From positions 1,123,771-1,187,770 of the forward strand of contig NW_004624752.1 of the NCBI RefSeq assembly GCF_000247695.1: a stretch of 64,000 nt of DNA. Direction: 5' to 3'. This stretch comes from Heterocephalus glaber. Its lineage: Eukaryota; Chordata; Mammalia; Rodentia; Bathyergidae. The notes below the pieces were generated by a model. That model was not told where the DNA came from. It saw only the letters and a list, made by a program, of their open reading frames with translations, and did not search any database. Below, piece after piece: positions 12,227 through 23,560 of this stretch (position 1 is the first letter of the stretch; every line of letters starts with the position of its first letter). Both the position numbers and the translations under genes were made by a program.

Positions 12227-14215
12227 CTTTCACCACTCTTAATGGAAACAGCACTGGAAACTAGCCAGAATAATCAGGCAAGGTAAGGAGTTTGAAGGAA
12301 TACAGAAAGGAAGGGTGGAAATCTAATTATTCCTTTTTACATATGATGTGATTACATACTCTGAAAACCCTAGAGATTCCACCAAAAGTCTCTTAGAACT
12401 GATGAAAAAAATTCATCAGAGTAGCAGGATATAAAATCAACAAATAAAAATCAGTAGCTTTTCTATACACCAATAATGAACTTACTGAGAACAAAATCAG
12501 GCAAACAATCCCATTCACAATAGCCTCAAAATATTGGACTAAATCTAACCAAGGAAATGAAGATCTTTAAAATGGAAATTATAAAGCTCAGAAAAAAGAG
12601 ATAGAAGAAAACACCTCCCATGTCCATGAATTGGGAGAATTAATATTGTTCAAACAGCAATACTACTGAAAGGAAACTGGAGCTTTAATGCAATCCCCAT
12701 GAAAATACCAATGGCATTGCCATAGAACTGGTTAAAATGATAATAAAATTCATGTGGAAGTCAAAAGACCCTGAATACCCAAAGCAAAAAGAGCAATGCC
12801 AGAGGCATCACAATACCAGATTTCAGATGTCCTGTAGACCCATGGTAACAACCACAGCATGAAATTTACCAATAAAAGAATTTAAGCAAAGAAACAAAAC
12901 AAAACAAAACAAAACAGATAGGTAGCTCAATGGACCAGAATAGAGGACCTAGAAATAAAACCACATATTAAGCCAAATGATTCATTTTCAATAAAGGAGA
13001 TAAAACCATGTATTTAAAAAAAATGGTGCTGAGGAGACTGGATATTTACACGTGGGAGATTGAAAGTAGCTTTGTCTCTTATCCTGCAGAAAGGTAAACT
13101 AAAGCTGGATCACAGACCTTAACCTAAGACCTGAAACTTTGAACCTAACAGAGGAAAACATAGGGGAAACACTTCAATACACAGACACAGGTAACAATGT
13201 CTTGAATAGGACCTAAAGAGCTCAGAAAATAAAAGCAAGAATCGACAAATGGATTGCATTAAATTGGGAAGCTTTTCACAGCAAAGGAAACAATCAATAC
13301 AGTGAAGAGACAGTCCACAGAATGTGAGAAGTTCTTTGCCAGCCATTCATCTGACAGGATTGATATCCAGACTATATAAAGAACCAAAAAAGTAACAACA
13401 AACAACAAATAATCCAATCAACAATGGGTAAACAATCCGAACAGATACTTTCCAAAAGAAGAAGTACAAAAGGCCAGTAAATATGTGAAAAAATGCTCAA
13501 AACTTTTAGCCATCAGGGAAATGCAAATTACAACGTTACCGAGGTTCCATCTCATCCTGGTCAGAATGGTTATCACCAAACCAAACCAAACCAAACCAAA
13601 AATAAATACTGGTGAGGATGTGGGGAAAGGAACCCTCATGCACCATTGATGGGAATGTAAACCAGTGCAGCCACAGTGGAAAACAGTAGGTTCGTTCTGA
13701 ACCACTGTATGATCCAGCAACCCAACTCCTGGATATGTTTCTGAAGGAAATGAGTCAGCATACCAAAAAACAACTGCACTCCCATGTTATTGCAGCATTA
13801 TTCACAAAAGCCAAATTATGGAATGAGCCCAGGTGAATGCAAATGGGTGGACAAAGAAAAATGTGGTTTATCTACACAATGGAGTATTATTCAGACACAA
13901 AGAAGAGGGAAATCATGTCATTTGTGGGAAAATGAATGGAACTGGAGGTCATCATATGCAGCAAAATAAGCCAGGCTTAGAAAGGTGCGTATCACATGCT
14001 TTCTGTCACATTTGGAACTCAGGGGAGAAGCAATGTGAAGGTAGAAGAGGGACTATTAGGGAAAGGAGAGGGTGTGGAGGAACAGGGGACAGAAGGAGGG
14101 CACGGGACCACTGGAGGGAGGGTGAACACTGTCAAAGCATGATTTATCCGTGAATGAGAATCACAATCAAATCCATGATGCTTACAATTAATAAGTATAT
14201 ATTTTTTTTAAAAAA

Positions 14216-14529
14216 GATGAGCTATTGGCATATAGAACATGGATACATTTCACACATATAGTTAGCAAAGAAGATGGGCTTCAAGTGCACACACTATGTT
14301 TCGTGTGCCTGGACTCTGAATATAAGCAGAGGCCCCTGTAGTGATAGAAATCAGCCACTGTTGGCTGCCCAGGGGAGAGAGAAGGATGGGGAGAGAGGAC
14401 AGCACAGAACAGGAGAGGACAGGACAGCACAGGACAGGAGGATGCTCTCTGGAAGGGGGCTTTCTGTCTGCTTGGGTGCTGTTCACTCAGCCATACACAA
14501 TGCTAAAACTCACCGAGCTGAACATTTAA
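14216..14529 (+). mobile_element. Probable older L1 3' UTR remnant
   Basis: Segments such as 'cacacatatagttagcaaag' and 'gatagaaatcagccactg' resemble old L1 3' regions. The part at about 14384-14445 is a short low-complexity repeat built from GGACAG/GCACAG words. The assignment is tentative. Confidence 0.4.
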
Positions 14530-14955
14530 GATCTTTATCTGTCCATCAACAGATTAATGGATAAGGAGAATATGGTATTTAGCCCCAATGGAGTACTGCT
14601 CTGCCATAAAGAAGGATAAACTTGAGTCATCTGTGAGAAATGGATGCACTTGGAGTCCATACGGTTAAATGAACTAGATGGGGCACACACACTTAAATAT
14701 TGCATGGTGTCTTCTATAGCAGAAATCCAAAGTGCAAATAAATTAAAGAGCAAAGTAAAAGGTAGGTGATAGGAAACAGGGAGATAGACTTTTTGAAATT
14801 GGAAAGAAGACCAAGAGCTAAAGGGAGGGGAGAAGGAGAAGGGAAGGAGAAGTAAACAGAATTAAGATGTGTTATGCACCTGGCCAACTCTCCATGAGGA
14901 ATATAGCCATTGTGTACGGCCATCATACTGGTAAACAAAAGACCTTCGTATTTCT
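14530..14955 (+). mobile_element. 5'-truncated L1 3' end
   Basis: The segment starts in the ORF2 3' region ('ctctgccataaagaaggata') and runs through a purine-rich tract (about 14755-14855). It ends in the 3' UTR module with 'ccaactctccatgaggaat' and an A-rich end. The same order of modules recurs at 34760-35295 and 50285-50470, so these belong to one family of truncated L1 copies. Confidence 0.8.
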
Positions 14956-17900
14956 GTAAGTTGCTTATATCTAGTTTAAGAAAACAAACACTATACTAAG
15001 GCAACTTAATACATTAACAAAATAAACTGGAAAACATTATCATCCTAGTTGATGCCAAAAACATCCTTTGGAAATAGAAATAGTCATTCATGATGCAAAC
15101 ACTTTGCAAACTGGGAATAGGCTGTAATTAATGCCCTCGAACTGGTGGTGATGAAATAGGGAAATGTTTGTACTCAAGGCTGGGAAGGAGGCAGGAGCTC
15201 GGGTTCCTGCTGCCCATTTTCAACACCGAGCGAGAGTTTTTAGAAGGCATTGGAAGGGAAAGGGAAGGGAGCAGAGGAGGACTGAAACATGAATCAGTTA
15301 CTCAGATTCCACTTATTTGATTAGGTGAACTTCAAGAAGGTCATAAAATAATTATGAGAATTAATCAGTTGCATTTACCATGATTACTGGAACAAGGTAA
15401 ATATCAAGCTTGTTTTTATATAAAAGCCAACAATTAAAATGGAATTTTAAAGAATGTTGTATAAATAGTATAAAAAGTGAATAAATCTAATAAAAAGTGA
15501 GCATAATCTCTAAACAGAGAACACTGTGAGACAGAGTCGAGGGGTCCAGAGTGAGGGGGGCCACGTAGGGTGGGGGTCCAGCTCCACCTGAGGGATGTGC
15601 TGGGGACACTGGAGAGGCCTCAGGGGTTGTGTTTCTCAGCTTCCCCCACTAGACAAAATGACTGAGGGACAGTTTAAAGGAGGAAGCTTTGTTCTGACTC
15701 ATGATCCCAGAGGCTGTGGTCCATGCTGGGCTGGGTCCATTCCTAGTAGGCCTGTGGAGAGGCAGAACCATCCTCGCTGAAGGACCTGGTGGAAGGAAGT
15801 CTCTCACTTTCTGGCCTCCAGGGGAGAGAGGGAAAACCAGAGAGAGAAAGGGTCTGCGGACCAGATACAGTCCCCAGGTCACACCGCCATGATCTAGGCC
15901 CCTCCTCCTGGTGATCCAGTCACCTCTCTAGACCCAGTCTCGGAGCAGGGCTGTACTGTGGACCCAGCCCTCTATCATGAGTGTTGGGGACACTATGTAT
16001 TTAAACCACCACAAGGGTCAAAGTGAGACAGTATCCTGGAGGGCCCAACACAGGGGACAGGAGCGCAGTCCACACCAGCCCCAGCCCGGCTCCTCGAAGG
16101 GAGGGTTGGGTGAACGGCAGTGCAGGTGGGGCCGGGCCTTTGCCCCGCAGTGGGACCCTTGGGGGCTCAAAGCCTGCTGTGTTCCGGCCGTTAGGGTGAC
16201 TTCCCAAATGAGTGCGAGGTCTTGGGATAGGCAAGATGCCAGAGACCAGTGCCGGGTACGGGGGAGGTGTGGAGTCCTGCGTGAAGCGGGGAGCAAGGAG
16301 GCATTCTCGGGGAGAGAGGGTCAGAGGACGGGAGTGGCCACTGCAGCCCTGTTGGCACAGACATTGTAACTGAGCGGGCCAGACGTGCCCTGTCCCATGG
16401 CCCAGGCCTCTGAGGGCACGGGCACAGCGGGGATTCCGTGGCTCAGTGTCAGCCAGCATTCCACCACTGTGACAAGTCCCTGAGGTGACAGATTTTAAGG
16501 AGAAAAGTCTGACGTTCTGTCAGAGCTGTGGAAGTTTATGTCCCCAGATGTCATTCCCGTGGCTTTGGGATGTGCTGGGGCAGCATGACAGAGTGGCCAC
16601 TGTCCCTTCTCGGTTGGGATGAGGAGAGGCACAGGAAGACATCGAGAGTCCAGCGTTCCCCAGGGACAGCACAGAGCGGCCCGAGCCTCCCCCAGGCCTC
16701 TTATCTTGAAGATGCCAGGATGGGGAGCAGGGCTCAGCACAAGGCTTTCAGGGACACCTGTCCACACGCAGTCACAGGGCCTCACAGTCCATACTTCATG
16801 GCCCCAGGTGGCTCAGGGAGGGTGCACAGCGGAAGGGGCCATTCCCAGGGACAGGGTGCATGAGAAGTCCTGTGCAGCCCGAGTGGGCGGGATGGCAAGA
16901 AAGCTGGGCTGTAGAGCCCTCGGGAGGGAGCCAGGATGTCATGAGGATGGACGCAGCCCTCCCAGGGCAAGGGTGCACCACGCAGAGGTGGGGGGAGAGT
17001 CAGGGCCTGCGGGACCTTGGGAAGTCAGCACAAAAATAAAGATATCAGAACTGTGGCTGGAGGCGAATCTGAAGAAGGCCAGGCTTCATGATAAGGATGC
17101 AGTGACCAGGCCTAAATGCCTCCCTCAAGGGATAAGCAGTGACTTGGAAATATATTGTAATTAGCACCTCCTGGTCCACTAAATCCAGATAGGTGTCAGT
17201 CATCCAGGTGAGTGACCAAAGCATCCAGACCCATCCCTTGCCAAAAATGTCTTTGTCCTTTCCATGTACTGTACCTTTGCTCCATGACCCGCTTCCCTAC
17301 TGGATCAATATTAGCTAAGCTGCTATACTTGTAATCCTATAGGTTGACCGTTGTTTGACTCACGTTGTACCCACATTGCAACTTTGCTGTGTGAATTACT
17401 CCTGACAAAGGGCCTTGGTGGTCACTCCATTTGGGACCCCTCCCGTCTCTCTGGAGTACTCTCCCAACAAACCTTTCCTACTCTGAACCTTCATCGTCCC
17501 TTGGAATTCATTCTGCATTATTTGGGGGACACGAACTTGGCACATCTGACATCTAGTGGCTTGGGAGTTATATTTCTTCTATGTCAATGGCCGCACCACC
17601 TTTTGCCCTTTGAGACCAGGCTGCTTCCTTCTCACCATCTGGCCCTCCCTCTCCAGCCCACTCCGATCTTTGGAGTCACAGGGTGACCTCCACTGTGCCC
17701 ATTGGGGGAGCCCACATGCACTCAGTGTGCATGCTATGCGGGGCATGTGTGGCAGGGATCAACCCCACTCCTGGGGCTCCAGTGAGGGACTTTAGTGGGT
17801 TGCTGTTCCATGTGCTCAATTATTCAGCACACTGTTTAACTGAAAGCATAGAAAGGATTTGCAATCTGTTACATGGCAAGTGCCTGCTATGAAATTCTCC

Positions 17901-18224
17901 CAGTCCTTTGAGTCCTTTTTGCAACTGACTAAATGAGGGTATGAAATAACTTTTTGTTCCCTGTTAATAATGTTGGGGGAATGCAGAATTAATCCTTTTA
18001 AATATTTCAAGGACTTTCATTCTGAGATGGGTAAACAAAGGAGAAGCAAACTACAAGTCTTTTGTGTGAGTGGTTGGGAGAGACTGATGACCCAGTATGT
18101 GCACGCATAAAACAAGCGGGGCTGGAAAGTCTCCTGCCAAGGTCCTGTGCCCGGGACAGCACAGATGGAATTCTTCAAGCTTATGTGGGTCCTATGAGTG
18201 AGAGGGCAGCGTGGGCATCAGGCC
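14956..18224. other. No gene recognised; GC-rich CpG-enriched patch at 16.05-16.44 kb
   Basis: The left part to about 15500 is AT-rich with no nameable element. From 15540 it is GC-rich. Between 16060 and 16440 I count about 20 CpG dinucleotides, visibly more than the neighbours, though that does not establish a CpG island. Open frames reach 181 codons (16619-17164, plus) and 152 codons (16001-16459, minus), overlap other frames and show no domain. Confidence 0.4.
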
Positions 18225-18605
18225 TTGTTAGGATTTGGGCCTAGATGTAACCCCAAAGCCTCACACAGTCCTAAGTGGCCTTTTCAGAGGTGGCTGAATC
18301 TAGAGTGTGTGATGCTGGGATTAAGGGCATATGATTACTAAATCTGTCCGTCGATTGGTTTGGCACCGCCCTAATCCTGGTAGTCTGGATAAAAGGGGCA
18401 GAATGACACTGTTAAGGTTCCCTTGTTGCTTTGCTACCTTTGCTCTGCCATGAGCTGTTGCCCCTCTGCCATGTGCCACCCTGCCTTGGAGCCAGCCAAT
18501 TATAGATTGAAACCTCAACAAGCCGTGAGCGAAATAAACCTTTCCCCCTTTAACTTTGGGTATCGAGTATTTTGTCTTAGCAATGAGAAAAGTGACTAAG
18601 ACAAC
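18225..18605 (+). mobile_element. MaLR LTR (MST-like)
   Basis: This is a nearly complete plus-strand MaLR LTR. The 5' part reads 'ttaggatttgggcctag', and 'ctctgccatg' repeats lie in the middle. The 3' block has 'gtgagcgaaataaacct' with the poly(A) signal AATAAA and ends in 'agtgactaagacaa'. MaLR are non-coding ERVL-derived elements. No target duplication was established. Confidence 0.82.
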
Positions 18606-20454
18606 TAAGGCCCCAAACACATCCCCCAGCCACCCCAAATTCTCCCCTGGGCCAGGGACAGTGTGGGAGAGGTGTCTCCCGGACCTCAGACACTCTGAGG
18701 GGTTCTCTTTGGGCTGGCAGAGCAGCTCCACTTTCTCTCTGTTGGAAGCAGAGTGAAACTACCCAGCACTCTGCACTCCTCCCTTATGAGGCAGAAGACA
18801 CAGAGCTGTGGCTCTGCCCAGCCTTTGTGTTTCTGTTATCTTAGTTTGTATTAAATTATTCTAAAGCCCGCTCACTGGGCACACAAACTTCCCCTTCTAG
18901 CCCAGCGCCTCTGCGTCAACCTCCTGTAACCAGGATTATTTCACCAAATCTGCACTGGAAAAGTTAATCAGCTGGGTCCAGCTCTACAAATACAAGGGAC
19001 CTGGGGCTCCCTCCACCTCCTGACCCAGGCAACTCTGCCTTTGGCTCAACTCTCTCCACAGGTACCACGATGCCACTTCTGCTGCTCTCTAATTTGCTTT
19101 TTTCTCTCAAGTGCTGCCCTCTTCAAGTTTCCACCCAGTCCTCATCTCCTTCCTTGGCCAGGAAAAAGCACAGGGAAGGCACTGTGGGCACCAAGATGCG
19201 TGGTTTGGAAGTTCAGCTCTGTCCCATGGACACCTGCAGCTGAATCCCAGGTCATAGGAAGGCAGGTGGCAGAGGCCAGTGCTTCTGGCAGGAGGCTCTG
19301 CTATGAGGTGCAGGGATCATCCTGGGCTGGGGCAGCTGCCCAGTTAAGTTCCTGGGTGCTGGGTGTTGGGGCCACTTGGTGAGTCAGCTCCTGACTGCTC
19401 TGCAGGACCTGGAGCTGTGACTGCCATCTCATCTACCTGGAGAGAGAGGGAGGAGAATGCATGTACTCTCTACACCCTACAGTGTGGTGTGCACACCCTT
19501 CACCTTACACATGCCCATGTGAGCTAACTAACTGTGAGTGACCTTCATAAAGAGAATCCCCGTGCACTTCCTGTGGCATGTGTGGTGGCTTCAGGGAGGG
19601 GTGTCTGAGATGGAAATTGGAACCCAAGTCAGCCTGTCCTTCAGGAAAGAAACACTGCTTGATGGCCCTGCTTTCCAGTAGACAGTAAGCTCCTGAACTT
19701 CTGAACACACTGTTTACCATCTCCTCCACATAGTTTTTATCCTGCATTTCCACTTATACTATTTCACTATATCTTTAAACAACATTGCTAATATAGTTAT
19801 AAATCTCAATGTCAATAATAGTGAACTTGTAAGAGAAATGTATATGTCATCTCAAAACAATTAATTAACAATAGTAATACAAAATCTCATTTTATATTAG
19901 CCAAATTTAGAATGTAAAATGGGACAAATTATTTTTCATACATGTGGGCTGGGTATGCTGGTAATTAGGATATTTGAAGTCATGGTGCTATTGTTACCAC
20001 CAAGCTGGTGACATTTATTTTCTGTACTGTTATGCACTAAATAGATAAAAATGAAGTAAATGAATCTAAATGGATCCAAATGAACCAAATTAGAAAAAAT
20101 AAATCAGTAGGAACAAAATGCAAATAAAACACTGAGACTCCAGCGGTGTAGCTCTGGGTGCCCTGGGCTGAATCTGACTCTCTGTCCTGTGTGTCACTGA
20201 GATTCTGGTGGGGACACAGCATCCACTGCCACCTCTCTGTCCTGTGCCCTCCTCTGCTGCCTCCCCCCTGATGGACTCCCTTTTGGAAGCCACCCAAACC
20301 ATTCAGATTCATCACTGCTGCTGTTAGACCTTGGCTCCTGTGTGTGACCCTCCTCTGTAAGTAGCATTTTGACTTAGATCTTTGCTAGAGACATGGGGAT
20401 GCAGTTGCTATTTTTCTTCACTGCCCTTACTTTTCCTTGCTTTGTTTTCATGCA
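18606..20454. other. Unassigned; holds one candidate small ORF
   Basis: No nameable repeat was seen. The part to 19450 is GC-moderate and contains the small open frame at 19070-19243. The part from about 19760 to 20110 is AT-rich. Other frames are unremarkable. Confidence 0.4.
19070..19243 (+). other. Candidate small ORF, 57 codons, secreted-peptide-like
   Basis: The ATG at 19070 has an A at -3 (context ACCACG before ATG). The first 13 residues are Leu-rich and end in Phe-Ser-Leu, like a short signal-peptide hydrophobic core. An Arg-Lys-Lys cluster at residues 31-33 could be a processing site. There are four cysteines: residues 15, 16, 51 and 56. A TATA-like 'tacaaata' lies about 80 bases upstream of the start. 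I do not recognise the peptide. A chance frame is the default explanation. Confidence 0.12.
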
Positions 20455-20820
20455 CTGTCATGGTTTAGATCTAGAAAGCCCCTAAATCTCTCATGTGCTT
20501 AGAGGAGGTGACTGCTTTTGGAAGGCGACTGGGTTCCCCACTGATGAGTTCAGCAGCCGAGTATGCCACTGGCAGATGGGGCCTGGTTGGAGAGGGTCAT
20601 GCTGGCATCACCAGCAATGGTGCATCTCCCTTCCTCTCTTCTCTCTGCTTCCTGGCCCCCATAATGAGAGCAGCTCTCCTCTGCCATGCCCCTGTGCCAT
20701 GTGTTTTCCCAGCTGACTATGGACTGGCCCCTCTAAAACCATGAACCCAAATAAACCTCTCCTCACTTAAGTTGTGGTTGTCAGGTGTTTCTTCCCAGCA
20801 ATGAGAGTGGCTCAGATGTA
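20455..20820 (+). mobile_element. MaLR LTR
   Basis: The 5' end reads 'tcatggtttagatctag' and the 3' block has 'aaaccatgaacccaaataaac' with AATAAA, ending in 'agcaatgagagtggc'. These match the module order of MaLR LTRs. It lies tail to tail with the next LTR, only about 22 bases away. Confidence 0.8.
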
Positions 20821-20842
20821 TCTGTCAGTTTACTTGAAGCCA

Positions 20843-21180
20843 CATGTCTTAGTTTTATGCTGGTATAATAAAATACCTGTGGCTGGTGGTTTATGAAGAA
20901 GAGAGGTTTGTTCGGGTCACAGCTGTGGCAGCTCAGGAGCCTGGCTCTTGCATGGAGATGACGTCCTGATGGCAGGAAGTAAGGGTGGAGAGTGGGATTC
21001 TGGGAGTGCTGGGGTCCCGAAAGATTACTTGTTCTTGGGGACTAATCCAGTCCCAGGAGATCTTTATGAATCTGTTCAGGAGTGGGGGGCTCCTGTCTCC
21101 TAATTGCCTTCCCTGGGTCCCACCACCAGTGCAGACCAAATGTCTATGTGTTGGGGATAAACACATCCAAACCACAGTGA
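20843..21180 (-). mobile_element. MaLR/MST-type LTR, inverted relative to its neighbour
   Basis: The segment is the reverse complement of a MaLR LTR. 'gtcttagttttatgctggta' and 'ggtttatgaagaagagaggt' correspond to the LTR 3' end. Sequence near 21140-21175 (containing 'tgttggggataaac') corresponds to the 5' end. Confidence 0.75.
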
Positions 21181-22229
21181 CTTGGCAACTAACACCCCTG
21201 AGTCTCCATGGACTCCACATAACGAAAGTGCGTGCACACCTCCTGCCCCAGCGTCACCCCACAGGAAGAGGCCTGTGGCCACCACCATATCTTGTCCTAG
21301 ATTGACCTGGGTTCATGCCACTCCTTGTTCATTAGCCACACCCAACCATAAAGATGAAGGTGGGGCCTCTGTCTCCAGGAGCCAAAGAACACTGGGAATT
21401 GGTAACCTGGAAACAAAGTCTGCCCTCATGACTTTCTTTCAAACACATTTTTGAAAACATAAACCAAAACCAAGACCTGGTGTTTTGCATGGGACCAGAA
21501 TAGTGTTAAAATAAATAATTGTAGCACATGTACCACTATCTAGACCTTAGAATATGGTGTGCAAACTGGGGTAGTGATTAAGAGTTAAACAAGGAGTGAA
21601 GGTAATTTAGAAAACAGAGAGAAATAAATGTTGACCGAGCGTAAAAATGGAGCAAGGGAGGGAGAGGGAGACACAAAGCAAGGTGTACATCTACATTGAG
21701 CTCAACATCTGGCAAGGCAGTTTTACAAATTTTGATGTTTAATAAACCCCATGAGAGAACTTCCACATCTGCACAGAATATGTAAGAAGCGAGGGGCCAG
21801 TGCTCCTATTAAGCAATAAGGAAAAAGTGAATAATAAAACTCAGGCAGGCAGCCATTCAAGGGAAGGATAATCAGGGGTCCCAGGTCCCCTCTGCAGGTG
21901 TCCCCTCCAACTAGGGTCAGGGTGGGCAGAGCAGGAAGTGGGATACACCATCCTGTGTGCTTCAAGGGTGGTGAAAGGATTTCTTTAGGATGCATGGCAA
22001 TCAGTTCAGGACATGCACTTGAATCCTAGTGCTCCAGCAAGAGAGGAACACCAAAAACACAACTGGAAACATGCAGGAAATGAAATAAAATGATAAGAAT
22101 ATTTGATAAATGGAAGTAAGGGCAAGAAAAGAGGAAAGAACAAAGACTAGATGGACAAATGCAGCTCTGCTAGGAAGATGGAGACCCAAGCACAACTGTA
22201 CCACTGCTCATGTTAGACCAGGTTCTCTG
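21181..22229. other. No gene recognised
   Basis: AT-moderate sequence without a diagnostic repeat. The right end may already be degraded L1 upstream of the ORF2 piece. Minus-strand frames of 60-90 codons are hydrophobic by composition only. Confidence 0.4.
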
Positions 22230-23560
22230 GCTGAGAAGCAAAGAACATGAGTGTGCATTTCACTCCAAAGAGACATAGCCATGTGCTGTTTGTAAAATGA
22301 GTGCTTTAAGTAGAAGGAAACATAAAAAGAAAGGAAAAGGGCAGACAAAATATGCATCATGCAAATAGAAACTGAAAAATGTTCCCGAGCCCTCTCATTT
22401 CAAACAAAACACACTAAAGCAGGAAGGAGGGCAGAGACAGAGATGGAGATGGATATTTGACAATGATGAGTGCATCAGCTCAAGAGGAGATAATATTATT
22501 AACTCTACATGCACTCGATAGCAGGGCTACAATGGCACAATGGAAGACTTCACAGAAATGAAAGGAGATATGGGAGTACATGTTTAACTGACATTCTTCA
22601 GATACTTTTGTCACTAACATTGTCTAAAATGACTCCCCAAACCTACAGGATACATTTTTTTTTTGCAATTTTTAAGCTTCAATGTAATATTTGCCCAGAC
22701 AGACCATATGTTAGGCTAAAAAAGCATGTCTTCATAGATTTCAAATAACTGAAAATACAGAGTTTATATTTTCTTACCATAATGAAATTAAACTGGAAAT
22801 CAATTACAAATAGATTGTGAGAAAATTCCAAATATTTGGGAATTCTGGATCACATTTTAAAATGTCTATGAATTTAATGAAAAAAGTCACAGTGGAAATT
22901 AGAAAATATAGGAAGTGAATAAAATTTTAAAAACTATAACAGATCAAAACTTGCAGGGCACAGTAAAGCAATACTTAGAAGAAACTCACAACTTTTATTA
23001 TATTTTTTATTTTTTTTGGTGCTGGGGATCAAACTCGGGACCTTGCGCTTGTGAGGCAGGAGGCAGAAACAATGAGCTAAGTCCCCGGCCCTCACAACTT
23101 TTAAATGCATGTTGAAAATCAATAATCAATCATTTCTTTGGAAAGAACCACGAAAAAATAGCATATAAACCTGAAGAAAACAAAGGAAGAAAATAAAGTT
23201 AAGAGCAAGAATCAACTAGTGACCAGATTTACCTTAGACAAAAATCAGTACAGGTAAAAGTGTGTTCTTTGGAAACTGGCTAATTTATCCACTTTTTGAA
23301 AGATTTGCTTAGAAAAAAGAAGAAAACATGTGGTCTATGTCAGTAATGAAATAGGAACAATCGTTAAAGATCAATAGATGTCAATATGGCACAAAGAAGA
23401 TATTGGGAGCAGCCTTTCGGCTATAGGTTTTATGTAAAGGAAACAGCTGAATTATTCTTTAAAGAACCAAATTATCCAAACTGACATGAGAAAGTAAAGA
23501 TCTCGGAGCCACAATTAAGCAAAACAATAAAACTTCAGAAAATTAACAAAGCAGGTAGAG
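22230..23560 (+). mobile_element. L1 ORF2 fragment (endonuclease and linker part)
   Basis: This is old L1 ORF2 sequence on the plus strand. The block near 22300-22370 resembles the endonuclease region ('catcatgcaaatagaaactg'). The 'agaccatatgttaggct' block is at about 22700, and the 'ccaaatatttgggaattctgg' block near 22830 belongs to the following linker. There are many stops. It is interrupted by an ID SINE at 22998-23090. Confidence 0.8.
22998..23090 (-). mobile_element. ID-type SINE (tRNA-derived)
   Basis: On the minus strand it starts with GGCCGGGGACTTAGCTCA (A box included), has a B box reading GAGTTTGATCC, and ends in an A/T-rich tail. A 13-base target duplication, CTCACAACTTTTA, lies at 22985-22997 and 23091-23103. 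Like the copy at 12144-12226 it entered L1 ORF2 in antisense orientation. Confidence 0.92.

Larger units (their letters stand above)
9500..14215 (+). mobile_element. Long decayed L1 (ORF1 end, ORF2, 3' end)
   Basis: This is a plus-strand LINE-1 remnant. The ORF1 C-terminal block is recognisable near 9690-9850 (the 'gacatctttaaagta' region). ORF2 follows: an endonuclease/linker part near 11140-11350, the reverse transcriptase core near 11700-12370, and the C-terminal and 3' region from 12400 to 14200, with A-rich sequence at the end. Many stops and frameshifts make it non-functional. At 12336-12347 the canonical Phe-Ala-Asp-Asp catalytic motif reads Phe-Thr-Tyr-Asp. Later insertions inside it are a CA microsatellite, a B1 SINE and an ID SINE. 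Short CAAAA and CCAAA repeats lie at 12889-12915 and 13576-13600. The left boundary is approximate. Confidence 0.85.

Noticed and set aside
16619..17164. A 181-codon plus-strand frame in GC-rich DNA
   Set aside because: Overlapped by several other frames on both strands, with no domain, splice context or repeat-independent support.
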